From Thermoleptolyngbya sp046719575 (GTDB taxonomy: Bacteria; Cyanobacteriota; Cyanobacteriia; Elainellales; Elainellaceae): a stretch of 11,650 nt of DNA. A program made the position numbers and the translations under genes. The notes under the pieces are model-generated. The model saw only the letters and a program-made list of their open reading frames with translations, did no database searches and had not been told where the DNA came from. The stretch covers positions 1 to 11,650 of the forward strand of contig JBDNCP010000145.1 in NCBI GenBank assembly GCA_046719575.1, written 5' to 3'. Below, one piece after another: positions 1 through 7,452 of the stretch. Every line of letters begins with the position of its first letter. Within the stretch, counting starts at the first letter, position 1.

Positions 1-2186
1 TCCAGGTCAAGCAGAGTGCTACCCACCCGCAGGTTTTGCAGCGACAGGCGGCGAATTGAGTCGGGCAGCGCCGGTTCGAGAATCCGCAGGTGGTTGGCGG
101 GTGCGTTGGGCAGGGGGTTGATCATCAGTTGCACTAGATGAAATATTGTGCCCGTGGCCCAGGCCTGGGGCGAACAGGCAACGGGATATTGCACAGGCGC
201 AGCGCCGGGGGTGCGCTCGTAGCCGCAGAAGAGTTCTGGTGGGCGATAGTAGGGCTGGTGCAGCGTCATGTCGAGCAGTCCTTGGGCCACTTCTAGGGCG
301 GCATCGGTCAGCCCGAGCGATCGCAGTCCCAGGGCAATGAGTCCGTTGTCGTGGGGCCAGACTGAGCCGATATGATAGCCCATTGGGTTGTAGGCAGGCG
401 ACAGGCTGCTGAGGGTGCGGATGCCCCAGCCGTTGAACAGGTCAGGTGCTTGCAGCCGCTCAGCAACACTGCGGGCCTTGTCTGGGTCAAAAATACCCAG
501 CCCCAGGCAATGGCCCGGATTAGAGGTAATGCTGTCTACGGGCTTGCCATCGCCGTCCAGCGCCAGCGCACAAAAGTCCAGGTCGTCTACCCAAAAGTCG
601 CGGTTAAACCGGGTCTTGAGATCCTGTGCTTCGGTTTGCCAACGGTCAGCCAGATCAAATCGTTTGTAAAGCCGAGCAATGTCGCTGAGGCGTAGCTTGG
701 CCGCGTAAACGTAGGCCTGCACCTCACACAGGGCGATCGCCCCCTGAGCCATCCGCCCGTGCCGATCCACAATGCAGGTGTCGGAGTCTTTCCAGCCTTG
801 GTTGGGCAAGCCCTTGCGCGATCGCCTCTGGTAGCTGAGATAGCCTGTTTCGCGGCAAGCTTGGTCGATCCACTCCATCGCCGCAAGGGCATTGGGCCAG
901 AGGCGATCGAGCGTGTCGCGGTCGTGCGTCCAGGCATAATAGTCGGCATAGAGCATCAGCCATAGTGGTGTTGCATCGACAGTGCCGTAGTAGGGCGTGT
1001 GGGGAATTTCCTGACAGCGGGCCAACTCGCCAAAGCGCAGCTCGTGGAGAATTTTACCAGGGGCTTCGTCACGCCAGCCGTCGTCGGCCTTGCCCTGATA
1101 ATGTGCCAGCACGACCAGAGTTTCGCGGGCGATCGCCGGGTCGAGGATCAGTGTTTGCATCGCCGCAATGATAGAATCGCGTCCAAACAGCGTGGAAAAC
1201 CAGGGCACGCCCGCCGACAGCGCCTTGCCCCGCTCGAAGGTCTGCCGCAGCAGGTAAATATCCTGCTCGGCCCGCTCCAAAATCTGGTTGATGTCCTTAT
1301 TGTCGGTGCGGATGCGGGTCGTAGCGGCGTGCCATTCGGTTTCCTCCATTTGCTCGGCTGCCTTCGCCTGCATCAAGGTCGTCGGCGGGCTGACCGTAGA
1401 TACCGAACGCCCATTCATTCGCATTTCCAGCCGATAGCCCACTTTCACCGCTTGGTGAGATGCCAACTCCACATACCAGACAGCGGTGTAGCCCTTGAGG
1501 AAGCTAGGGCGCTGGTGTAAAAACTGGATATGCGATTCTGTCAACACGCCGTCTAGTCCCTGATAGGCCAGCGTCAGGTCTGTAGGGTCTGGGAGAGAGC
1601 TAATGGCAAAGCGGGGCTGGCCGCCGCTGTCGGCATCGCCAAACCCGGTCGGCGGCATAACTTGGCGCAGCAGTTGCCCCCGTTCGCCTCGCTGAAAACC
1701 GCGAATTTCAAACAGATCCAGAAAATCGGCATCAAAGCTGAGGCTCATTTCAAAGCGCACGGGTGCTGTGCCGTAGTTGGTCAGCGTCAGTTCTTCAAAC
1801 AGACCGCCATTCAGCACAATTTCGCGCTCGATGCCGAGGGTGTCAGCGGGTAGGCTGTCGTCGATTAGCGGGTTAGTACACAGTGCAGAAAAGGCGAAGC
1901 CCTTGGTGGCGTTGCTGCTTAGCAACACGGGCGATCGCCCCTCGATTTGCAGTTCTAGGCGGCTGAGAAACCGCGTGTCTCGACAAAACAGCCCCAGACT
2001 AGCGACGGTGCTATCGTCTAGCCGTCCCGAAATATTGCCTAGCGTATCGATAATCAGAAACAAGTCATCGTCTTTGAGCGTTAGCGTTGGCTGGGGGCGA
2101 TCGCTCGTCACGCAGGCCCACTCAGCAGCGGGGGCTTGATTGGCAGGCACGAAGGTACGTCCATCAAGTTCAATTACGTCGGGCAT
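1..2186 (-). CDS. amylo-alpha-1,6-glucosidase-like debranching enzyme (3' end cut by window)
   Basis: This is a 728-codon open frame from ATG at 2186 running off the left edge without a stop, so the last residues are missing. The family (N-terminal GDE_N_bis-type beta domain followed by an (alpha/alpha)6 barrel) hydrolyses alpha-1,6 branches of glycogen-like glucans, or related glucosides, in the cytoplasm. Residues about 1-260 form the beta-rich part, opening MPDVIELDGRTFVPA. The catalytic barrel shows LFGRDS (334-338), VDATPLW (403-409), GWKDSD (464-469) and VWPHDNG (609-615), all typical of these proteins. The frame was checked at these motifs and shows no frameshift. The length seen is close to the usual size of about 720-760 residues, so probably only a few residues are lost. 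The start has only a weak AGAG-like ribosome site. No signal peptide is seen. The gene follows two glycosyltransferases on the same strand but across a 1.6-kb gap. The exact substrate is unproven; the family call is firm. Confidence 0.9.
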   Translation of the reverse strand, partial: MPDVIELDGRTFVPANQAPAAEWACVTSDRPQPTLTLKDDDLFLIIDTLGNISGRLDDSTVASLGLFCRDTRFLSRLELQIEGRSPVLLSSNATKGFAFSALCTNPLIDDSLPADTLGIEREIVLNGGLFEELTLTNYGTAPVRFEMSLSFDADFLDLFEIRGFQRGERGQLLRQVMPPTGFGDADSGGQPRFAISSLPDPTDLTLAYQGLDGVLTESHIQFLHQRPSFLKGYTAVWYVELASHQAVKVGYRLEMRMNGRSVSTVSPPTTLMQAKAAEQMEETEWHAATTRIRTDNKDINQILERAEQDIYLLRQTFERGKALSAGVPWFSTLFGRDSIIAAMQTLILDPAIARETLVVLAHYQGKADDGWRDEAPGKILHELRFGELARCQEIPHTPYYGTVDATPLWLMLYADYYAWTHDRDTLDRLWPNALAAMEWIDQACRETGYLSYQRRSRKGLPNQGWKDSDTCIVDRHGRMAQGAIALCEVQAYVYAAKLRLSDIARLYKRFDLADRWQTEAQDLKTRFNRDFWVDDLDFCALALDGDGKPVDSITSNPGHCLGLGIFDPDKARSVAERLQAPDLFNGWGIRTLSSLSPAYNPMGYHIGSVWPHDNGLIALGLRSLGLTDAALEVAQGLLDMTLHQPYYRPPELFCGYERTPGAAPVQYPVACSPQAWATGTIFHLVQLMINPLPNAPANHLRILEPALPDSIRRLSLQNLRVGSTLLDL

Positions 2187-2514
2187 AGTCTCTAGAAAAA
2201 TCAGGGTAAAGGGCGATGGGGCTAAGGGTTTGGGGGACTGCAAGTGTAGGAGTCCTCGTGAAAAGTGAGTTATGAAGGGGCGATCGCTAAACAAGTGATT
2301 AACGAAACCATCGAACTAAAGTAATCAGCGACCTAGAGCAATCTCTGGCATAGCCGTAATACACGTTGCAGGAGCAGCTTTCAGCCGCGATTAATCAGTA
2401 GGCAAACCAAATTAAAAACTAGATTCCAAATCCTGCGCCGCCTGCTGCACGAGCAGCGTAGGGTTCTCGATTTTTATGTTTGATATGTTTGATATTTATT
2501 GATGTCCACCTACT

Positions 2515-2587
2515 TATCGCAACCAAATATCGCAACCAAATATCGCAACCAATATCTCAACCAATATCTCAACCAATATCGCAACCA
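2515..2587. repeat. Six-unit tandem array, 12-13 bp unit
   Basis: The units are TATCGCAACCAAA (twice, 13 bp), TATCGCAACCAA (12), TATCTCAACCAA (twice, 12) and TATCGCAACCA (11). Length varies by loss of a terminal A, and one G/T change is shared by two neighbouring units, which suggests growth by slippage. It resembles iterons in form, but no replication gene is nearby. Confidence 0.9.
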
Positions 2588-2798
2588 GTAGTGGTCTGAT
2601 CGCTTACAGATGACCTGGGAAAAATCATCTGAAATCTGATTCAAATCTGATTTAAATGGCTTTCAAATCAGACCCAAATAGCAAAGAAGCGCGGCTCCTC
2701 CGGCAGCGAATCTTATGACCCTGAGAGCGCGTTTTGCGGCGCAACCTATCACAAGGCGTGATCAGCAGTGAACCTGATCAGAAAATGGACAAGATCTG

Positions 2799-2832
2799 AC
2801 TTGAAACGGTTCAAGTTAACACGTCTAACTTG
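2799..2832. promoter_or_regulatory. Two overlapping inverted repeats upstream of small ORF
   Basis: ACTTGAA-ACGG-TTCAAGT (2799-2816) and CAAGTTA-N7-TAACTTG (2812-2832) share the block TTCAAGTTA. As RNA the two hairpins exclude each other; as DNA they are stacked half-sites for a dimeric regulator. A TTGACA box (2830-2835) overlaps the last half-site. Both readings are inference; the symmetry is seen directly. Confidence 0.55.
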
Positions 2833-2855
2833 ACACTACGCCGGAGAATCTGGCT

Positions 2856-2999
2856 ATGAAGAGAGTTCGGCAAGCCCTAGCAAAGGAATACTTGCAAAAC
2901 CTGCTACGTTTGGACGCCACATCAGACGCTGCATCAGGCGCCGCATCAGGCGCTGCGTCAGGCGCTAAACCAGACGCTAAACCAGACGCTACAAAGTAA
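2856..2999 (+). CDS. Small hypothetical protein with Ala/Ser/Gly then Lys/Pro/Asp/Ala repeats
   Basis: This is a 47-residue ORF on the opposite strand to its neighbours. It starts at ATG with a good ribosome site, GGAGA at 2843-2847, eight bases upstream. Residues 1-20 (MKRVRQALAKEYLQNLLRLD) look like a basic amphipathic helix. The rest is repetitive: ASGA repeated three times, then AKPD repeated twice, ending ATK. The repeat comes from a 12-nt DNA unit (GCATCAGGCGCC-like) whose changes are mostly at third positions (GCC/GCT, GCA/GCG), consistent with a translated frame. No family is recognised and no membrane segment or signal peptide is seen. A doubt remains: TTGACA at 2830 and TATGAA at 2855, 19 bp apart, could be a promoter whose transcript would begin after this ATG, making the ORF an accident. 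Treat as a candidate gene. Confidence 0.4.
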   Translation: MKRVRQALAKEYLQNLLRLDATSDAASGAASGAASGAKPDAKPDATK

Positions 3000-3262
3000 C
3001 GCTAGTAACATATTTTAAGTTTGCCACGTCCTCTTTAAAGTTAAGCTAAATCCTCGATAAAAGATTTTGAAGCGATCAGTTTTAGCAATATTTCAACTTA
3101 ATTTAATGACAGGTTCAAGACTTTTCAATTAAGCCTGTTTGACAAGATTGAACTCTATAAATATTGCTCGGATTTTATAAAAATTTTAGATTTCTAAAAA
3201 TGTGTTAAAGTTGCTTAGACTTTGAAGGAAGTTTAATACCAGTTCTCGGTTTTGGCTCTGCA

Positions 3263-3298
3263 ATTGTCGAGTCAGATCCGATTGTTGAGTCAGACCCC
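3263..3298. repeat. 18-bp tandem duplication (imperfect)
   Basis: Two adjacent 18-base copies beginning ATTGTCGAGTCAGA and ATTGTTGAGTCAGA differ at three positions. On the minus strand it would read as a GSDSTI peptide repeat in a doubtful 62-codon ORF. Confidence 0.8.
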
Positions 3299-3380
3299 AC
3301 AATGAAAGTTAGCGAAACCCAGAAGGAGCATAGGCGTGCCCATACTCCCTCCAAGTCGTTTGATTCAGGAGGGCGGCTAC

Positions 3381-3406
3381 ATTGATTCCCCAAATTGATT
3401 CCCCAA
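3381..3406. repeat. 13-bp perfect tandem duplication
   Basis: ATTGATTCCCCAA is present twice head to tail with no mismatch. Confidence 0.9.
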
Positions 3407-3521
3407 ATTTTGGATTTGCGATTTTGGAGTGCTAACCCAGTGCTTGCAGATCTGCCAGCAACTTCATTTGCAACGCCACTTTAGAGAATCGATACAAGCC
3501 AAAGCCCAAGAGCAACAAGTT

Positions 3522-3555
3522 CTACTAGAGTCGTTTTGCTACTAGAGTCGTTTTG
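3522..3555. repeat. 17-bp perfect tandem duplication
   Basis: CTACTAGAGTCGTTTTG is present twice head to tail with no mismatch. Confidence 0.9.
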
Positions 3556-3583
3556 CAGTGAATCCTATGCGCGTCCTCTTGTG

Positions 3584-3634
3584 GACTGACAAAACTGACT
3601 GACAAAACTGACTGACAAAACTGACTGACAAAAC
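3584..3634. repeat. 13-bp tandem repeat, about four copies
   Basis: GACTGACAAAACT occurs three times perfectly, then a partial fourth copy. A reverse-oriented relative, GTTTTGTTGTCAGTC, lies at 3766-3780, so the two flank the terminator hairpin at 3673-3694. Confidence 0.9.
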
Positions 3635-3672
3635 ATCTACTGCTGGCGGCTAGAAGCAACGCCGACACAGAC

Positions 3673-3694
3673 AAAACCCGCGTAGGCGGGTTTT
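3673..3694 (-). terminator. Rho-independent-type terminator hairpin
   Basis: AAAACCCGC-GTAG-GCGGGTTTT forms a perfect 9-bp stem with a 4-base loop. The A/T ends make it usable from either strand. It lies about 120 bp past the stop of the minus-strand glycosyltransferase (3814), whose transcript it most likely ends; it could also stop plus-strand transcription from the small ORF region. Confidence 0.75.
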
Positions 3695-3813
3695 GGGTCA
3701 GGGTAGAGAGTCGGCGAAGGCCGGCTTCGTTGATGGAGCAGTGGTGTCAATCGCCCGGTGCCCAGGTTTTGTTGTCAGTCAATCAGGTGCGTTCTAGGGG
3801 CTTGAATTGGCTC

Positions 3814-5214
3814 CTAAGACACATTCACAAGCGGCTGCTCTAGTGGCTTAGTGGGCAGCGAACTGAGGGCAGTTGCACTGGTTAGAGCCGTTGGAACTGA
3901 CAGCAAATCACCTGTCAGCGATTGCGCCAGCAGCCTACGATAGAGGTCGCTGAGGCGAGCGGCCACGGCGCTCCAGCTAAAGTTTTGCTGGACTCGTAGC
4001 GAGGCCTGACGACGCAGACGGTGGGCCCAGAGGTCATCACTCAGGATGCGGGCGATCGCCCCAGCGAAGCCGTCTACATCGTGCGGAGCCACCAGTAGCC
4101 CCGTTTCCTCTGGCACGACCGCAAACTTCAGCCCGCCCACGTCTGACGCAACCACGGGTGTACCACAGGCCATCGACTCTAGCGCCACCAGCCCAAAGGG
4201 TTCAAATTGGCTAGGCACCACGCACACATCCGCAGCGGTGTAATACAGCGGCAGGCGATTGTGTCCCACCTGTCCTACAAATTCCGTCGTAGCGGTTAGC
4301 CCTAGGTCTGCCACCAACGATTGAATGCGATCGCGCTCTGCCACGCTCTCAGCATCATCAGCCGCACCCACCAATAGCAGCCGCAGCGGCTCTCCCGATA
4401 GGGCATCTATTTGTTTAATTTGGGCACAGGCTCGCACCAGTGTTTCAATGCCCTTGCGCGGGTCAAACCGGCCCACATGTAGCACCACGTTTTCAGAAGG
4501 CGACAGGCCCAACTGAGCCCGGGCATCGCTGCGCGACATCTGGTGAAACACATCTAAGTCGGTGCCACCGGGAATCACCTGCACGTTGCCCGGAGTGGCA
4601 ACCAGTTCCCGCAGTGTTTCTTGCTCTTGGGGGCTGGTCGCCACAACGCAGTTTGCGCCAACGAGCGTGTGCCGCTCTACGGCCATGCGGTGATCTGCCA
4701 CCAGCGGCTTTTGCGCCATGCCTGCGTACTTGATCGCCGCCAAAGAGTGATAGGTATGCACCAGTTGAATATTGCTCTCTTGCTTGAGTTGCAGCCCTAC
4801 CCATCCGGCAAGCCAATAGTGGGTATGCACGAGCGGATAGTGAAACCCATCTTTGGTCTGAAACTTGCGAAAGGCTTCGACAAAGGCGGGCATATGCTCT
4901 AGCAGGCGATCGCGCGGGATAAACTCCTGCGGGCCAGCGACTAGACGAATCGTGCGGTGGTGGGGCGAATGCTGCACAATCGTTGGATCGTCGGGATTCG
5001 TCTTGCGGGTAAACACATCCACCTGCCAGCCGAGCTTTGCCAGCGCCTCGCTGATCTGGCTTACATATACCCGGCTGCCACTAGCTTCTTCGCGCTGAAA
5101 TTCTAGAGCCGGGTCATTGTGAACCAAAATGAGGGCGATCGCCTGCCGCTGGGGCCCGGCAGAAAAGGTCGCCCTGGGATGACGCGACGGGGATACAGAA
5201 GGGGTCTGGGACAT
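3814..5214 (-). CDS. Family 4 glycosyltransferase (GT-B fold)
   Basis: This 466-residue protein is predicted to transfer a sugar from a nucleotide-sugar donor with retention of configuration. The N-terminal acceptor domain carries GSRVYV (46-51), the counterpart of the GG-x-VYV loop in sucrose-phosphate synthase and MshA-like enzymes. The C-terminal donor domain has LHVGRFDPRKG and the E-x7-E motif EPFGLVALE (E338, E346), then SMACGTPVVASDVGG. There is no signal peptide or membrane helix, so it is probably cytoplasmic. Resemblance is to the glycosyltransferase half of sucrose-phosphate synthase, but it lacks a phosphatase-like extension, so I do not name it sps. The frame opens at GTG 5250, but ATG 5214 is preferred because GAGG lies six bases upstream and nothing similar precedes the GTG. 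It reads toward the debranching gene and has its own probable terminator at 3673-3694. Confidence 0.88.
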   Translation of the reverse strand: MSQTPSVSPSRHPRATFSAGPQRQAIALILVHNDPALEFQREEASGSRVYVSQISEALAKLGWQVDVFTRKTNPDDPTIVQHSPHHRTIRLVAGPQEFIPRDRLLEHMPAFVEAFRKFQTKDGFHYPLVHTHYWLAGWVGLQLKQESNIQLVHTYHSLAAIKYAGMAQKPLVADHRMAVERHTLVGANCVVATSPQEQETLRELVATPGNVQVIPGGTDLDVFHQMSRSDARAQLGLSPSENVVLHVGRFDPRKGIETLVRACAQIKQIDALSGEPLRLLLVGAADDAESVAERDRIQSLVADLGLTATTEFVGQVGHNRLPLYYTAADVCVVPSQFEPFGLVALESMACGTPVVASDVGGLKFAVVPEETGLLVAPHDVDGFAGAIARILSDDLWAHRLRRQASLRVQQNFSWSAVAARLSDLYRRLLAQSLTGDLLSVPTALTSATALSSLPTKPLEQPLVNVS

Positions 5215-5594
5215 TGCTAACCTCGTAGACTTGGATATCGTACCGGACACCGCAGCTAAGCCAACCCTCTAGCTAGGACAGTATGCTCTGCCCGGTTGGA
5301 CTGACCTTATGAGTGAATCACCAGTGAATGAGTGACGAACCTTCAAACAAACTGTGAATTTACGGGTCGTCTATACGGCTCTATTGTGCTAGGGAGAAGT
5401 AACCAAACGCTGTATCGAGCGTGCCGCTTTTTAAATTTTTCTCCACAAGCATTGTATAGAGCAGAACTTCACCAGCGATGCGCTAAATCCTCGGTATAAG
5501 CGAGGTATAGCGATGTCTCGGCAGGGGTGAACGAAAAACAGGAACATGCAAGGGACAAATCGCCTGCAATTGACACATCCCCTCGTATTGCAAA

Positions 5595-5633
5595 CTGCAT
5601 AGCACCTGCATAGCACCTGCATAGCACCTGCAT
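5595..5633. repeat. 11-bp perfect tandem repeat, 3.5 copies
   Basis: CTGCATAGCAC is repeated three times exactly, followed by a six-base partial copy. Confidence 0.92.
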
Positions 5634-5932
5634 GACCAGGGGAAGCACGATAAAGCGTCATCATTCGGGGAACTCAGACTACTTCAAGCGCAGGAATTGC
5701 GTTCCCGGATTAAAGTGCGAAAAAAGCACGACGCTTTACAAAACGGGTTCTGCAATTCACAAAACCAGAACTCAATGCAGGCAATCCTGCTCCTGCTCTG
5801 GCCTTGACCAAAGTCAACTAGAATCTGATCGGGATCTGACCATTTGAACCGCCGACTCTGCGGCCGACAGGCTAAACTGCTATGCCTTTGGCACTACCGT
5901 TGGAACTACGACCCCCAAGCGTCGCATATTTG

Positions 5933-5979
5933 AAGGGTTGAGGCTTCGATCTCAGGGCAGAGTTCGTTCCTCAACCCTT
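5933..5979 (-). terminator. Probable terminator downstream of the 360-residue glycosyltransferase
   Basis: Arms AAGGGTTGAGG (5933-5943) and CCTCAACCCTT (5969-5979) are perfectly complementary over 11 bp with a 25-base loop. It starts about 34 bp past the stop codon at 6013. The long loop and lack of a strong U tract on the minus strand make the mechanism uncertain. Confidence 0.55.
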
Positions 5980-6012
5980 TCGCTATGCAAACCTGAGGCT
6001 CAGGATCACGGC

Positions 6013-7095
6013 TTACCCGGCCAATTTCGGCTGCGGCAGGCTGAAAATTGCCGGACTGATGGATGGGCGATCGCCCACTAGTTGACGATAGACCTGCTCA
6101 TAGCCGCTGGTCATCTGCTGCACGCTGAAGTTTGCCTGGACGTGATCTCGACAGGCCTGCCGATCAATCTGCGGAACCTGGGCGATCGCCGCGATACACT
6201 CCTCCACCGAATGGCAGAGAAAGCCCGTCTTGCCGTGAACAATCACTTCGGACGTAGACCCCAGTTCCATCGCCACGACAGGTGTTCCTGCTGCCATTGA
6301 CTCCACCATTACTAGCCCAAAGGGTTCGCGCCAAGTAATCGGGAACAACGTGGCGATCGCCCCGCCCATCAGCGCATTTTTCTGCTGATGATTGGCCTCG
6401 CCAAGATACTGAATCTGCTCGCCATCGATGTGGGGCTTAATCTGCTGCTCATAGTATTCCCGATCCACCACGTCGATCTTGCCTGCCATCTTCAGCGGAT
6501 AGCCCGTTTTCTTGGCAATTTCGATGGCATGATGAGTACCCTTTTCGGGCGACAGCCGCCCCAAAAATGCCAAATAGGGCGGATCACTCGGCACCGGATG
6601 GAACTTATGGCTTTCTACGTCGATGCCGTTGTAAACCGTGGCAACATAGTTTAACCCCAGACGTAGCTCTCGCTGCGTGTTGGAGATGCTCACGTAGGGC
6701 TGCTGCCGAGCATAGGTGAACATCTTTTCATTGTCAGGCGTAAAAATGCCATGCAGCGTGTGGACGGTCGGCGTTTTTACCAAGTTTACAAAGGGCAACG
6801 CGGCACAGCCCACATGGGAATGAATCACATCAAATTCATCAGCACGTTCGTAAACCTGAGCCAGTTCTAGCATTTCGTAAATGCCGTATTCTTTCACCGT
6901 GTGGTCGAGCCTTAGCGCACGGGGGTGAACCGATTCCAAATTTGCTAGGGTAATGGAATCTCCTGAAGCAAACAGGGTGACCTCATGCCCCCGCCGAACT
7001 AACTCATCCGTGAGCAAACTGACCACCAACTCTGTTCCGCCATAGGTTACAGGAGGTACTCGTTCCCAAAGCGGAGCGATTTGTGCAATACGCAT
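6013..7095 (-). CDS. Family 4 glycosyltransferase (group 1), cyanobacterial type
   Basis: This 360-residue GT-B enzyme is predicted to move a sugar from a nucleotide-sugar donor to an unknown acceptor. The N-terminus MRIAQIAPLWERVPPVTYGG has the glycine-rich acceptor-domain loop (YGGTE, 18-22). DVIHSHVG and TVHTLHG are typical of the family. The C-terminal donor domain shows LAFLGRLSPEKGTH and the E-x7-E motif EPFGLVMVE (E257, E265), followed by SMAAGTPVVAMELGS. There is no signal peptide or transmembrane helix. ATG 7095 is well supported: AAGGAG (7105-7110 on the plus strand as ctcctt) sits nine bases upstream. Length is normal for the family and the frame is intact. It is distinct in sequence from the 466-residue neighbour, so the two are not a recent duplication. 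The acceptor cannot be deduced; a role with the neighbouring debranching enzyme is only suggested by direction and chemistry. Confidence 0.9.
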   Translation of the reverse strand: MRIAQIAPLWERVPPVTYGGTELVVSLLTDELVRRGHEVTLFASGDSITLANLESVHPRALRLDHTVKEYGIYEMLELAQVYERADEFDVIHSHVGCAALPFVNLVKTPTVHTLHGIFTPDNEKMFTYARQQPYVSISNTQRELRLGLNYVATVYNGIDVESHKFHPVPSDPPYLAFLGRLSPEKGTHHAIEIAKKTGYPLKMAGKIDVVDREYYEQQIKPHIDGEQIQYLGEANHQQKNALMGGAIATLFPITWREPFGLVMVESMAAGTPVVAMELGSTSEVIVHGKTGFLCHSVEECIAAIAQVPQIDRQACRDHVQANFSVQQMTSGYEQVYRQLVGDRPSISPAIFSLPQPKLAG

Positions 7096-7151
7096 ATTCT
7101 GTCTCTCCTTTTACGAACATGGCTAGCCGTTTTGATTAGGCTGTCGGTCTA

Positions 7152-7191
7152 GGAAATTCGCAGGAATTTAGCAAGAATTCTCAGGAATCGG
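7152..7191. repeat. 11-bp periodic GGAAT-type run upstream of glycosyltransferase
   Basis: GGAAATTCGCA, GGAATTTAGCA, AGAATTCTCA and GGAATCGG follow one another with periods of 11, 11 and 10 bp. The near-helical spacing 60-100 bp upstream of the ATG at 7095 could reflect stacked protein sites; this is inference. Confidence 0.5.
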
Positions 7192-7328
7192 TCTCTCTAA
7201 GAACATAAGGACGCGACAAAGGCAAGCGAGTCGGCAGCTTCGGCCACCAGCGTGATACCAGTTAGAAAACCGTTTTCCGCAGAGGTTGAGTAGAAGTTGT
7301 GTGCCGTGAATCAATACAAAGAACCCTA

Positions 7329-7352
7329 GATCACCTCCTTCAATCGAGGTGA
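7329..7352. promoter_or_regulatory. 16S rRNA 3'-tail copy (GATCACCTCCTT) overlapping a hairpin
   Basis: GATCACCTCCTT (7329-7340) equals the anti-Shine-Dalgarno end of 16S rRNA, so the minus strand carries a full-length AAGGAGGTGATC. It overlaps a stem TCACCTC-N8-GAGGTGA (7331-7352). On the minus strand it lies about 235 nt upstream of the glycosyltransferase ATG, with no good start codon at the right spacing. Confidence 0.45.
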
Positions 7353-7452
7353 ATAACTCCGCTCTTTAATGAGCCTCAACCCCTACAGACGGCTCTCTTT
7401 AACGGTTTAACGGTCAACATCATGTCTCGTCTTGTGTCGCAACTTTATCAAA

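Larger units (their letters stand above)
2187..2855. other. Long non-coding region between debranching enzyme and small ORF
   Basis: There is no gene-length ORF here. It is the upstream region of the debranching enzyme (minus strand) and the leader of the small plus-strand ORF at 2856. It contains a tandem 12/13-bp array (2515-2587) and a string of perfect inverted repeats: 2646-2653 with 2665-2672, 2759-2765 with 2774-2780, 2799-2805 with 2810-2816, and 2812-2818 with 2826-2832. I could not place a convincing sigma-70 promoter for the debranching enzyme. Confidence 0.7.
3000..3672. other. AT-rich non-coding region with several short tandem duplications
   Basis: The first 200 bases are strikingly AT-rich compared with the rest of the window and contain a TTGACA box at 3139-3144 with TATAAA-like runs after it, but no paired promoter that I would defend. 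The remainder carries four separate tandem duplications, listed individually. I see no convincing gene. Confidence 0.7.
5215..6012. other. Non-coding region between the two glycosyltransferases
   Basis: There is about 800 bp without a credible gene; ORFs of 71 and 77 codons here lack ribosome sites and any family resemblance. It contains a triplicated 11-mer (5595-5633), a small hairpin CCTCG-GTATAAG-CGAGG (5489-5505), two interleaved inverted-repeat pairs (5651-5758) and, at its right end, the probable terminator of the upstream glycosyltransferase. Confidence 0.7.

Noticed and set aside
2721..2779. Possible TPP riboswitch: CTGAGA (2721-2726) followed 44 bases later by GAACCTGATC (2770-2779), two hallmark THI-box strings in the right order.
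   Set aside because: The required 3' block (a TGG-TAATACCAGCG-AGGGA-like stretch) and the upstream GGGGTGC block are absent, CTGATCA is instead part of a local inverted repeat, and no thiamine gene is adjacent.
3205..3393. 62-codon minus-strand ORF with a GSDSTI repeat.
   Set aside because: The repeat comes from an 18-bp tandem duplication in a gap full of such duplications; there is no recognisable family and no ribosome site.
5215..5250. Upstream GTG start (5250) for the 466-residue glycosyltransferase.
   Set aside because: It has no ribosome site, whereas ATG 5214 has GAGG six bases upstream.
5632..5847. 71-codon plus-strand ORF between the glycosyltransferases.
   Set aside because: It starts inside the 11-bp repeat without a ribosome site; composition is irregular and no family is recognised.
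7205..7312. Short minus-strand frame beginning TTG after the full-length Shine-Dalgarno at 7329-7340.
   Set aside because: The nearest usable TTG is about 19 bases from GGAGG, too far, and a nearer TTG meets a stop after two codons.
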